This document shows, in pieces, positions 25,397 to 33,264 of a DNA stretch of 64,000 nucleotides. The stretch comes from Palsa-459 sp963841965 (GTDB lineage Bacteria; Actinomycetota; Acidimicrobiia; Acidimicrobiales; RAAP-2). Both the position numbers and the translations under genes were made by a program. The notes beneath the pieces were generated by a model. The model ran no database searches and was not told where the DNA came from. It was given only the letters and a program-made list of their open reading frames with translations. Location: NCBI GenBank assembly GCA_963841965.1, contig CAWJES010000001.1, positions 310,001-374,000 on the forward strand. Reading direction: 5' to 3'. The first letter of the stretch is position 1, and every line of letters begins with the position of its first letter.

Positions 25397-26038
25397 TCAG
25401 ATGCCGGCCATCCGCAGCGTCGAGTGCGCCTTGTGCCGGATGTTCAGGGTGATGCACACGGCGGTGAACGCCTCGATCGCCGAGGCCTGGGACAGGCTGC
25501 CGACCTCGAGCGCGCGCAGGCCCGCGAGTGTGTCGATGAACGCGCAGGTCTCGGTCCGGGCGTCGGGATCGTCGCCGCAGACGAGCACGTCGGCCTCGAG
25601 GCCGCTCGAGAGGTCCTCCATCTGGGCGGCCGGCAGGTGGTGGAACGCGGCGGTGACACGGCTGCCCGGCACGGCAGCCTGCAGCTGCCCGGCCATCGAA
25701 CCTCTCGGCGGATAGACGGCGAGCATCTCGCGGCCCTCCTTCACCAGCGCGTTCGCCATGGAGATGATCACCTTCCCGGCGAGCTGGCCACGCAAGGGTC
25801 GCATCGTCGCGATGAGTGCATCCCAGGGCGTCGCGGCCACGATCAGGCCGGCCCCGGCAGCGTCCTCGTTCCCCGCCCCCACCGTGGAGACGCCGTACAG
25901 CTCGGCGAGTTCAGCCGCCACAGCCTTCGCCCGGGCCTCGTCCCTCGATCCCAGCAACACCTCGTGGCCCGCGCTCGCCGCCCGGACCGCGAGCCCCCTG
26001 CCCGCCGGTCCCGTCCCTCCGATGATTCCAATCTGCAT
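25397..26038 (-). CDS. npdG: F420-dependent NADP reductase (NpdG/Fno)
   Basis: Transfers hydride between coenzyme F420 and NADP. 213 residues. The N-terminal Rossmann motif GIIGGTGPAGRGLAVRAASAGHEVLLGSRD is diagnostic: the GSRD after the second strand accommodates the 2'-phosphate of NADP. VIISMANALVKEG and AAFHHLPAAQMEDL line the F420 site in family structures, and the end ITLNIRHKAHSTLRMAGI is the normal C-terminus. Preceded by AGGG seven bases before the ATG. Divergent from fabI across 58 bases. Confidence 0.92.
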   Translation of the reverse strand: MQIGIIGGTGPAGRGLAVRAASAGHEVLLGSRDEARAKAVAAELAELYGVSTVGAGNEDAAGAGLIVAATPWDALIATMRPLRGQLAGKVIISMANALVKEGREMLAVYPPRGSMAGQLQAAVPGSRVTAAFHHLPAAQMEDLSSGLEADVLVCGDDPDARTETCAFIDTLAGLRALEVGSLSQASAIEAFTAVCITLNIRHKAHSTLRMAGI

Positions 26039-26084
26039 GGTTCAACCCTGCCACAGACGCCCAGACGTTTGAGACGGTGCGAAG

Positions 26085-26090
26085 TAGTTT
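26085..26090 (+). promoter_or_regulatory. fabI -10 element (TAGTTT)
   Basis: TAGTTT six bases before the GTG of fabI, in the 58-base divergent gap. No Shine-Dalgarno sequence is present, so the transcript is probably leaderless. The motif has no SD-like content, which makes this one of the cleaner examples in the window. Confidence 0.55.
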
Positions 26091-26096
26091 GTTCCC

Positions 26097-26879
26097 GTGG
26101 CACTCCTCGAGGGCAAGCGACTCCTGATCACGGGCGTGCTCACGTCGGACTCCCTCGCCTATGCGGTCGCGCGGCGCGCACTCGAGGAGGGGGCCGAGAT
26201 CGCGCTGTCAGGGGCGGGCCGCGGCCTCCCTCTGACGAGGCGCACGGCACGCCGCCTCGGCGATGTCGGGGAGGTCCTGGAGCTGGACGTCACGGACCCG
26301 ACGCAGCTCGAGGCCGCACGCGATGCGCTCCAGGCTCGATTCGGGAGGCTCGACGGGGTCCTGCACGCGATCGGCTTCGCCCCTGCGGACTGCCTCGGCT
26401 CGGGGATGCTCAAGGCGAGCGCCGCCGACGTCGCGACGGCGATGGAGATCTCGACGTACTCGCTGGCCGCTCTCGTGCGGGCGATGCTCCCGCTCCTCGA
26501 AGTCGCCGGTGCCGACGGTGGCGCGTCGGTCGTCGGGCTCGACTTCGACGCCACGCGCGCCTGGCCCGTGTACGACTGGATGGGCGTCGCGAAGGCTGGC
26601 CTCGAGTCGCTCACGAGGTACCTCGCGCGCGAGCTCGGTCCAAAGGGAATCCGCGTGAATCTCGTAGCCTCGGGCCCGGTGCGGACGATCGCCGCCAAGT
26701 CCATCCCCGGGTTCCAGGCGTTCGAGGACCAGTGGGGTGACCGCGCGCCGCTCGGGTGGGACGTCCACGACGCGACGCCGGCGGCCGACGCGGCCATCGC
26801 GCTCTTCTCACAACTCCTCGCCTCGACGACGGGCCACGTGCTGCAGGTCGACGGCGGCGTGCACATGATCGGGATGTGA
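26097..26879 (+). CDS. fabI: InhA-type enoyl-[acyl-carrier-protein] reductase
   Basis: NADH-dependent reductase for the last step of type II fatty acid elongation. 260 residues. The SDR-like N-terminus KRLLITGVLTSDSLAYAVARRALEEGA matches FabI/InhA; the catalytic pair is in AWPVYDWMGVAKAGLES (Tyr-x6-Lys). FDATRAWP, GIRVNLVASGPVRTIAAKSIPG and QRAPIGW-like RAPLGWDVHDATP are closer to InhA than to the E. coli enzyme, and it ends with TGHVLQVDGGVHMIGM. It starts with GTG at 26097 and is followed after 37 bases by the first polysaccharide gene on the same strand, so the two may be co-transcribed. Confidence 0.93.
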   Translation: MALLEGKRLLITGVLTSDSLAYAVARRALEEGAEIALSGAGRGLPLTRRTARRLGDVGEVLELDVTDPTQLEAARDALQARFGRLDGVLHAIGFAPADCLGSGMLKASAADVATAMEISTYSLAALVRAMLPLLEVAGADGGASVVGLDFDATRAWPVYDWMGVAKAGLESLTRYLARELGPKGIRVNLVASGPVRTIAAKSIPGFQAFEDQWGDRAPLGWDVHDATPAADAAIALFSQLLASTTGHVLQVDGGVHMIGM

Positions 26880-26916
26880 GCGGTGACTCGGGCGGAATCG
26901 TGACCGGGGGCCACGC

Positions 26917-28413
26917 ATGGCGCTGAACCTCGAGGGCGGTCGCAGCAGCGCCGTCCAGCGCCTGCTCGGTCAGCGCCCCGACCTGTCGCACCGGCCGAGG
27001 CGCGGCCTGAACGCACGCACGTTCACAATCGCCCTGATGGTCAGTGACTTCGTGCTCGCCTGGGCCTCGCTGGCGATCGGTCTCCTCCTTCTCGGCCTGT
27101 TCTCGCGCAATCCCGAGAACCACATCTCGAACTTCTGGACGAACTTTCCGCACGGCACCGCCTTCCCGATCGGGATCGTCCTCGGCATGGCCATCTCGGG
27201 GACCTACCGGATGTCGCGCAGGAGCCCGACCCACAGCACCTTCTCCGAGCTGAAGGACTACGTGATGGGCGTCGCGCTCGGAGGTGTGCTGACCCTCTCG
27301 CTCTCGTATCTCGCCCACCACTTCGCCTCCTACACCGTGCAGGTCACGACCCAGGTGCTCGCAGCCATGGTCGTCGCCGTCTTCCTCCTGCCGATCGGGC
27401 ACGCGCTGCTCCGGCGCGAGGTGCTCCGCCGGCATCCGGTCAGCGTCCTCATCGTCGACTCGGGCGATGGCGTGACCCGGTTCACGACGCACCTGCGCCT
27501 CCACCAGGGGATCAGGGTCATCGGGTGGGTGGCGACGACCGAGTCGCTGCCCGAGGGAGCGCTCGGACGGCTCCCGGACCTCGAGCGGGTGATCCGCGAG
27601 CACAACGTCGACCGGATCGTGATCGGTTCGACCGGTGACTACGAGGGCGACCACCTCGCCGAGTACCGGCGCGCAATCGAGCTCGCCGACGCGTCGCTCG
27701 TGCCGCGGATCTTCGAACTCGTGTCGTGGCGCTCGCGCCTCACCGAGACGTCGGGTCTGCCGCTGCTCGAGATCGTCCCGCCGACCCTCAACACCTGGGA
27801 CCTCTTCTTGAAGCGCGTCTTCGACCTCGTGGTCGCCTCCGTGCTCCTCGTGCTCACGCTGCCGGTCACGATCGTGATCGCGGTGCTCGTCAAGATCACC
27901 TCGCAGGGACCGATCCTCTTCCGACAAGAGCGGCTCGGGCGAAACCGCACGCCGTTCACGATCCTCAAGTTCCGGACCATGCGGGTCGCTGCGCCGAGCC
28001 TCTCGGACGACCAGCCGAACAACGGCTTCAGCGGTGTCGACTCCCCCCTCCACCAGGTGCGCGGCAAGCACCAGGAAGCCACCCGGCTGACCCCGATCGG
28101 CGGATTCCTGCGCCGGTCGGGGCTCGACGAGCTGCCCCAGTTCCTCAACGTGTTGGGCGGCTCGATGTCGGTCGTGGGTCCCAGGCCGTTCGTCACCAAG
28201 GAGTCCGAGCCAGCAACCGGCTGGGCCGCTCGCAGGTTCGACGTCCGCCCCGGGATCACCGGCCTGTGGCAGGTCTCGGGGCGTAACGAGCTCACCGCCG
28301 AGGAGCTCCGCCAGCTCGACTACCTCTACGTCATCAGCTGGGCGCTGTGGTGGGACGTGAAGATCTGCGTCGACACGCCCAGGGCCATGGTCCGGGGTCT
28401 CGGTGCCTACTGA
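26917..28413 (+). CDS. Polyprenyl-phosphate sugar-1-phosphate transferase (WbaP/CpsE-like)
   Basis: Starts the polysaccharide repeat unit by moving a hexose-1-phosphate from a nucleotide sugar to undecaprenyl (or decaprenyl) phosphate. 498 residues. An N-terminal block of about four helices (TFTIALMVSDFVLAWASLAI; AFPIGIVLGMAISGTY; VALGGVLTLSLSYLAH; VLAAMVVAVFLLPIGHALL), a Rossmann-like middle domain (VSVLIVDSGDGV, VDRIVIGS), and the C-terminal catalytic domain with WDLFLKRVFDLVVASVLLVL, LFRQERLGRNRTPFTILKFRTM, RRSGLDELPQFLNVLGGSMSVVGPRP and RPGITGLWQVSGRNE. All conserved motifs are intact. The sugar is not deducible. Its stop lies inside the next gene. Confidence 0.95.
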   Translation: MALNLEGGRSSAVQRLLGQRPDLSHRPRRGLNARTFTIALMVSDFVLAWASLAIGLLLLGLFSRNPENHISNFWTNFPHGTAFPIGIVLGMAISGTYRMSRRSPTHSTFSELKDYVMGVALGGVLTLSLSYLAHHFASYTVQVTTQVLAAMVVAVFLLPIGHALLRREVLRRHPVSVLIVDSGDGVTRFTTHLRLHQGIRVIGWVATTESLPEGALGRLPDLERVIREHNVDRIVIGSTGDYEGDHLAEYRRAIELADASLVPRIFELVSWRSRLTETSGLPLLEIVPPTLNTWDLFLKRVFDLVVASVLLVLTLPVTIVIAVLVKITSQGPILFRQERLGRNRTPFTILKFRTMRVAAPSLSDDQPNNGFSGVDSPLHQVRGKHQEATRLTPIGGFLRRSGLDELPQFLNVLGGSMSVVGPRPFVTKESEPATGWAARRFDVRPGITGLWQVSGRNELTAEELRQLDYLYVISWALWWDVKICVDTPRAMVRGLGAY

Positions 28414-29515
28414 GGCGACGCCTCCCGTTGCGATCGTCCACGACTACCTGACACAGCGAGGCGGCGCCGAGCGAGTCGTGCTGGAATTCGCCCGCGCGTT
28501 TCCCGGTGCCGGGATCCACACCTCGATGTACGACTCCGAGGGCACATTCCCCGACTTCGCGGATCTCGACGTGGTGACTGGTGCGTTGGACCGGTTCGCC
28601 TACCTGCGCCACCACCACCGCGCCGCGCTCCCGCTGCTCGCTCCCTGGTTCCTCACCCACCGGGTCGATGCCGAGGTGGTGCTCGCGAGCAGTTCGGGGT
28701 GGGCGCACGAGGTGCGGACGGACGGCCGCCTCGTGGTCTACTGCCACGCCCCTGCCCGCTGGCTCTACCAGCAGGAGCGCTACCTCCGCGACGCCGGCGA
28801 CCCTACGGCCGGACATCGTGCGACCGCGGCGGGCTTACGGCTCCTGTCGCCGGCGCTGCGCCGTGCTGATCGCCGCGCCGCCAGGAGGGCAGACGTGTAC
28901 CTCGCGAACTCGAATGCCACCGCGGCGCTCGTTCGGCAGCACTACCGCCGCGATGCCGAGGTCATCCACCCCCCTCCTGCGATCAGCCCCGAGGGACCTT
29001 CCATGGCCGTCGCGGGCATCGATCCGGGGTTCGCCCTGTGCATCTCGCGACTCCTCGCGTACAAGCACGTGGATCTCGTGGTCGCAGCCGCGGGCGAGCT
29101 GCCCGACCGACAGCTCGTCGTCGTGGGCGACGGCCCTGAGCGCCGCACGCTCGAACGCGGCGCTCCGAGCAACGTGGTGTTCCTCGGATCCGTCGATGAT
29201 GCGGTCCTGCGCTGGTGCTACGCGTCATCGTCCGTCCTCGTCGCTGTCGGCTTCGAGGACTTCGGGCTCACGCCGCTCGAAGCGGCGTCCTTCGCGAAGC
29301 CCACCGTCGCAAGGCGCTTCGGCGGCTACCTCGACACGATCGCCGACCACGAGACCGGGATCCTCCTCGACGACGTCACGCCGCGCAGCGTCGCCGACGC
29401 CGTGCGCTCGGTGACCAGGGATCCTCCAGCGCCCGCTGTGCTCGAAGCGCATGCCGCGACATTCGGTGCGGACCGGTTCGCGGAACGGATTCGCGCAGCG
29501 GTCAGCCGCGCCTGA
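28403..29515 (+). CDS. Glycosyltransferase, GT4 (WbaZ-like)
   Basis: GT-B fold retaining glycosyltransferase, 370 residues, GTG start overlapping the previous gene by 11 bases. PVAIVHDYLTQRGGAERVVLEF is the nucleotide-sugar/acceptor-loop signature of the WbaZ-like mannosyltransferase group; VVYCHAPARWLYQQERYL and YLANSNATAALVRQHY are typical of it. The C-terminal half has ISRLLAYKHVDLVVAAAGEL and the EX7E motif in FEDFGLTPLEAASFAKP. Co-directional with the initiating transferase, so it may add an early sugar. Mannose specificity is only suggested by family. Confidence 0.88.
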   Translation: MPTEATPPVAIVHDYLTQRGGAERVVLEFARAFPGAGIHTSMYDSEGTFPDFADLDVVTGALDRFAYLRHHHRAALPLLAPWFLTHRVDAEVVLASSSGWAHEVRTDGRLVVYCHAPARWLYQQERYLRDAGDPTAGHRATAAGLRLLSPALRRADRRAARRADVYLANSNATAALVRQHYRRDAEVIHPPPAISPEGPSMAVAGIDPGFALCISRLLAYKHVDLVVAAAGELPDRQLVVVGDGPERRTLERGAPSNVVFLGSVDDAVLRWCYASSSVLVAVGFEDFGLTPLEAASFAKPTVARRFGGYLDTIADHETGILLDDVTPRSVADAVRSVTRDPPAPAVLEAHAATFGADRFAERIRAAVSRA

Positions 29516-30599
29516 CGCGGGCGACGACGGCTCCGAGCGTCCGTGCCGACGCGTCATTCGTGAATGCCGCGAGCACGCCCGTTCGAGCTCGGCGTCCAAG
29601 CTCGAGGGCGCGCTCCGGGTGATGCGCGAGTTGGTCGAGCACCCCGGCCAGCGCCGCGGGATCGCGCTCAGGGACGAGGATCCCCCCTCGGGTCTCGCCA
29701 AGCACCCAGGGGATCTCGCCGGTCTCGGTCGCGACCACCGGAATCCCCCGGACCATCGCCTCGGGGATCACGCGCCCGAACTGCTCCTCCCACGTCGCCG
29801 TCGTGCGGCTCGGGACGCAGAGCACGTGCGCCATCGCGTACACGTCGCCGATGCTGTCATGGGGCACCGCGCCGAGCGCGACCACCTGCGGCCCCGCACG
29901 CCTGACCGCGGCGCCGAGCGGACCCTCCCCCGCGACGACGAGCCGCGCGGTGCCACCCAGCAGGTGCATCGCGGCGAGGAGGTCCTCGATCCCCTTCTCC
30001 TCCACGAGCCTGCCGACGTAGGCGACCGTGAACGTCCCCGTCGGCAGGGCCCGCTCATCGACCTCGTCGAGGCCGTGGGGGAGCACGACGACCTCACCGG
30101 CAGTCCCCCACCTGGCCGCGAGCGACGCCGCTGCGGGAGATCTCGCAGCCACGAACGCCGCACTCGACAGCACGCGGCGCCGGGACGCGCGCACGAACCT
30201 CGGGAGCGCACGATCCAGCGTCTCGGCGAGCTGCACGCCCACGGGCACCCCCGCTCGGCGCGCGGCACCCACCCACTGGGCCGCGGCGAACGAGAACGGC
30301 TCCTCCTCCACGAAGAGCACCGATGGGCGCAGCCTGCGAAGCAGCCCCGACGCCGAAGCCAGGTGGACGTGGCGCTGGGGACGGCCGGCGCCGAGGATCC
30401 GGACTGCCGAGATCCTCCCCGCCATCCCCTCGTGCACCTCGAAGGCGAACCCCCCCGGGACGTAGTCATTGCGCCAGCGGGACGGAACGAGGATCCGCAC
30501 GTCCACACCGCCTTCGACCATCGCGGCATACACGCCCTGATTGACCGCGACCACGCTCGCGTGACTGACGACCAGGAGGTCGCACGGGCCTTGTTGCAC
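29502..30599 (-). CDS. Glycosyltransferase, GT4
   Basis: 365-residue GT-B glycosyltransferase alone on the minus strand between two plus-strand units. N-terminal half: DLLVVSHASVVAVNQGVYAA and LRPSVLFVEEEPFSFAAAQW. C-terminal half: FTVAYVGRLVEEKGIEDLLAAM, LVVAGEGPLGAAVRRAG and the EX7E motif in WEEQFGRVIPEAMVRGIPVVATETGEIP. The last 14 bases overlap, tail to tail, the end of the preceding plus-strand gene. GTG start; no clear Shine-Dalgarno sequence or -10 box was found. Divergent from the flippase gene by 71 bases. Confidence 0.88.
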   Translation of the reverse strand: MQQGPCDLLVVSHASVVAVNQGVYAAMVEGGVDVRILVPSRWRNDYVPGGFAFEVHEGMAGRISAVRILGAGRPQRHVHLASASGLLRRLRPSVLFVEEEPFSFAAAQWVGAARRAGVPVGVQLAETLDRALPRFVRASRRRVLSSAAFVAARSPAAASLAARWGTAGEVVVLPHGLDEVDERALPTGTFTVAYVGRLVEEKGIEDLLAAMHLLGGTARLVVAGEGPLGAAVRRAGPQVVALGAVPHDSIGDVYAMAHVLCVPSRTTATWEEQFGRVIPEAMVRGIPVVATETGEIPWVLGETRGGILVPERDPAALAGVLDQLAHHPERALELGRRARTGVLAAFTNDASARTLGAVVARVRRG

Positions 30600-30670
30600 C
30601 AGGTCATCGTCGCAGCCCCGCGTCCGCGGCGTCCGGATCCCGGCGGGCCGCAGTCTGGAACACTTGTCGG

Positions 30671-32332
30671 GTGCCGGACACGAACCTGCCCGAGCCGTCC
30701 TCGGCTTCGGAGCCCGCCCAGCGCGGGGAGGAGTTCCGAGGGCGACGCGTCGCGGTCAACTCGATGGCCATGATGGCCGGGCAGCTGGGCATCACCCTGA
30801 TCGGGCTCATCACGACGCCCGTCACGCTGTCGCACATCGGACTCGTCGAGTTCGGCATCTGGGCGACCATCAGCACGACCGTCGCCTACATCACGGTGAT
30901 CGACCCTGGCTTCGGCGACATGATCACCCGCTACGGCGCACAGGCCCACCTCGAGGGAAACCGGGCGCTCGGCGCGAGGCTCTGCTCGCTCTTCTCCCTG
31001 ATCTGGGTCGGGATCGGGATCCTGTTCCTACCCGTGCTGATCTGGGTCCTGCCGATCTGGGTCAGCCACCTTCACGCCGTCGGGAACGTCCCCCTGTCCG
31101 AGTCGCTGCGCCACTCCACGACCTTCTTCTTCTACTGGGCGTACGCCTTCACCGTCGCGGGGAGCATCTTCGCGATCGTCTCGGCGAGGCTGACGGCCAT
31201 CGGCGACCAGTGGCTCGTCACGGTGATCGACACGTGCACGCGCTTCGTCTACGGGATCGTGCTGCTCGCCCTGCTCTTCAACGGCTTCCGGCTGAGCGCG
31301 CTCGTGATCGCGAGCTCGGTGCAGCTGGTCCTCACGTTCGCGTGCACGCTCGTCTTCGTCGTGCGCAGGGCGGGCGCGCCCTTCGGCAACCCGCTGCGCC
31401 TCCAGGGTGGTCTGGTGCGCGAGGTGGTGCGCTTCGGCGGATGGCTCCAGTTCGGCGGCCTGCTCGAAACCCTGACGTACGACACCGACCCGATCGTCAT
31501 CAGCACCTTCGTCTCGGTCAGCCGCACGGGCACCTACAACATCGGACAGCGCGTCGCTCGCCAGTCGTCGTACTTCGCGTCCATCGCGCAGTCCTCCATC
31601 CTGTCGGCCGTCTCGGCCGCCTACGCGGCGAACGAGGGCCTCGGTGCGATGCGCCGGATGTACACCAGGGCGAACCGGCTGGTGGTGCTGACCGGCGGGG
31701 TCATCGGCGGCGGCATCCTCGGGATGGCCCCGGTCATCATCGCCGCCTGGCTGGGCCGCTTCTACCTGGACGCGGACGGCGTCACCTGCCTCGCCGTCAT
31801 CGCGCTCATGGTGGCGCTCCCGAGGCCCGCGACCGCCGCGATCGTGATGGCCATGGGGAGGGTCGGGCTCGGGGTGCGGGCGCAGGTCGTCGCGTTCGTG
31901 CTCAACCTCGTGCTGACCCTCGCCCTCGTCGGACCGCTCGGCATGTTCGGAGTGCTCTGGGCGACGGTGATCGCGAAGCTCGCGGCGACGACCTACCTGC
32001 TCGTCCGGTTCCACCGCCTGGTCGAGGGCACCGCGCGCGAGCTCCTCTTCAGCTGGCTCAACAAGCTGCTGCTCGCCGTCGGCGCCGGCGCACTTGTCTC
32101 GCGGATCCTGCTGCACTTCATGCCGGTCTCGGTCGCCCACGAGCGGCTGCCGGCGCTGCTGGCGCTGCTGGTCCTCGGGTCGGTCTACATGGCGGTGGTC
32201 ACCTCGATCCTTCGGGTGACGCACTACTTCTCGAGCGAGGACCTCGAGTGGTTCAGCAGGATCCTGCCCGGGCGGCTCGGACGCATCGCAGGCTCGTCGC
32301 TCCTGCGCCGCGCACTCGGGGAGCAGCCGTGA
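30671..32332 (+). CDS. Polysaccharide repeat-unit flippase, Wzx-like (MOP superfamily)
   Basis: Predicted to flip lipid-linked repeat units across the membrane. 553 residues with about 12-14 hydrophobic helices, beginning with RGRRVAVNSMAMMAGQLGITLIGLITTP and the family-typical GLVEFGIWATISTTVAYITVIDPGFGD. DTDPIVISTFVSVSRTGTYNIGQRV and MFGVLWATVIAKLAATTYLLVRF are usual for oligosaccharide flippases. The N-terminal 25 residues are polar. GTG start at 30671; the last four bases overlap the following glycosyltransferase as GTGA. Confidence 0.9.
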   Translation: MPDTNLPEPSSASEPAQRGEEFRGRRVAVNSMAMMAGQLGITLIGLITTPVTLSHIGLVEFGIWATISTTVAYITVIDPGFGDMITRYGAQAHLEGNRALGARLCSLFSLIWVGIGILFLPVLIWVLPIWVSHLHAVGNVPLSESLRHSTTFFFYWAYAFTVAGSIFAIVSARLTAIGDQWLVTVIDTCTRFVYGIVLLALLFNGFRLSALVIASSVQLVLTFACTLVFVVRRAGAPFGNPLRLQGGLVREVVRFGGWLQFGGLLETLTYDTDPIVISTFVSVSRTGTYNIGQRVARQSSYFASIAQSSILSAVSAAYAANEGLGAMRRMYTRANRLVVLTGGVIGGGILGMAPVIIAAWLGRFYLDADGVTCLAVIALMVALPRPATAAIVMAMGRVGLGVRAQVVAFVLNLVLTLALVGPLGMFGVLWATVIAKLAATTYLLVRFHRLVEGTARELLFSWLNKLLLAVGAGALVSRILLHFMPVSVAHERLPALLALLVLGSVYMAVVTSILRVTHYFSSEDLEWFSRILPGRLGRIAGSSLLRRALGEQP

Positions 32333-33264
32333 CCACGCTCGCGGTGATCGTCCCGAGCTACCTGCGCCCCGAGTTGCTCGCGCGGTGCCTCGAGTCGATC
32401 GCCCGGCAGGTTCGCGCGCCCGACGAGGTGATCGTCGTCGGGCGGACGAGCGACCCGCACGTGGCGGCGGTCGCCGCCTCGGCGCCGGTGACCTGCCGGC
32501 TCGTCACCCTCGACGGTCCGGGCGTGCTTGCCGCGATGATCGCCGGTGTGCGCGCGTCAAGTGCCGAGATCGTCGCGTTCACCGACGACGACGCCGTCCC
32601 GCCGCCGCACTGGACCGAGCGGATCGTCGCGGAGTTCGAGGCCAATGCGCTCCTCGGCGGTTTCGGTGGGAGGGACCGCATCATCGAGCCGGACGGCACG
32701 CCGCGCGCCGAGCCGCTCGCCGCGCACGTCGGCGAACTCCGCTGGTACGGGCGCCACGTGGGCAACCATCACCTCGGCACCGGCACCGCACGCCGAGTCC
32801 GCTTCCTCAAGGGGGTCAACTCCGCGTACCGGCGCGAGGCGCTCGGCCTTCCCGAGGGCCTGCGGGGCGGCGGCGCGCAGGTCCACTTCGAGATCGCGGC
32901 CGGCCACTACGCGAACGCCCACGGCTTCGTCCTCCGCTACGACCCCGCGCACTACGTCGAGCACCATCCCGGACCGCGCCAGGGCCCGGACCAGCGGGAC
33001 GCCCCCACGTCCCAGGCGGTGCGGGACGCCTCCTACAACCTCGTCGTCGCGCTCGGCGCCGGCCGCGGCCTCGTGCGGGTCGTCTACGCGGTGGTCGTCG
33101 GGGATCGTGGGTCCCCGGGCGTCCTGCGAGCCGGGTTCGGTCTCGCCCGCGGCGATCGCACGACCGCGGGTCGGCTCCGAGCGTCGGTGAGCGGCACCCT
33201 TGCGGGGGGCTGGGCCCTCCTCAGGGGCCGCGGCATCACCTACGTCACGTTCGCCGGGCCGTGA
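32329..33264 (+). CDS. Glycosyltransferase, GT2
   Basis: GT-A fold inverting glycosyltransferase, 311 residues from GTG 32329. N-terminus TLAVIVPSYLRPELLARCLESI; the DXD-type motif is IVAFTDDDAVPPPHW; RRVRFLKGVNSAYRREALGLPEGL is the acceptor-binding region. HFEIAAGHYANAHGFVLRYDP suggests a C-terminal amphipathic part. Translationally coupled to the flippase. Its last 20 bases overlap, tail to tail, the GT2-GT4 fusion on the other strand. Substrate not deducible. Confidence 0.88.
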   Translation: MTTLAVIVPSYLRPELLARCLESIARQVRAPDEVIVVGRTSDPHVAAVAASAPVTCRLVTLDGPGVLAAMIAGVRASSAEIVAFTDDDAVPPPHWTERIVAEFEANALLGGFGGRDRIIEPDGTPRAEPLAAHVGELRWYGRHVGNHHLGTGTARRVRFLKGVNSAYRREALGLPEGLRGGGAQVHFEIAAGHYANAHGFVLRYDPAHYVEHHPGPRQGPDQRDAPTSQAVRDASYNLVVALGAGRGLVRVVYAVVVGDRGSPGVLRAGFGLARGDRTTAGRLRASVSGTLAGGWALLRGRGITYVTFAGP

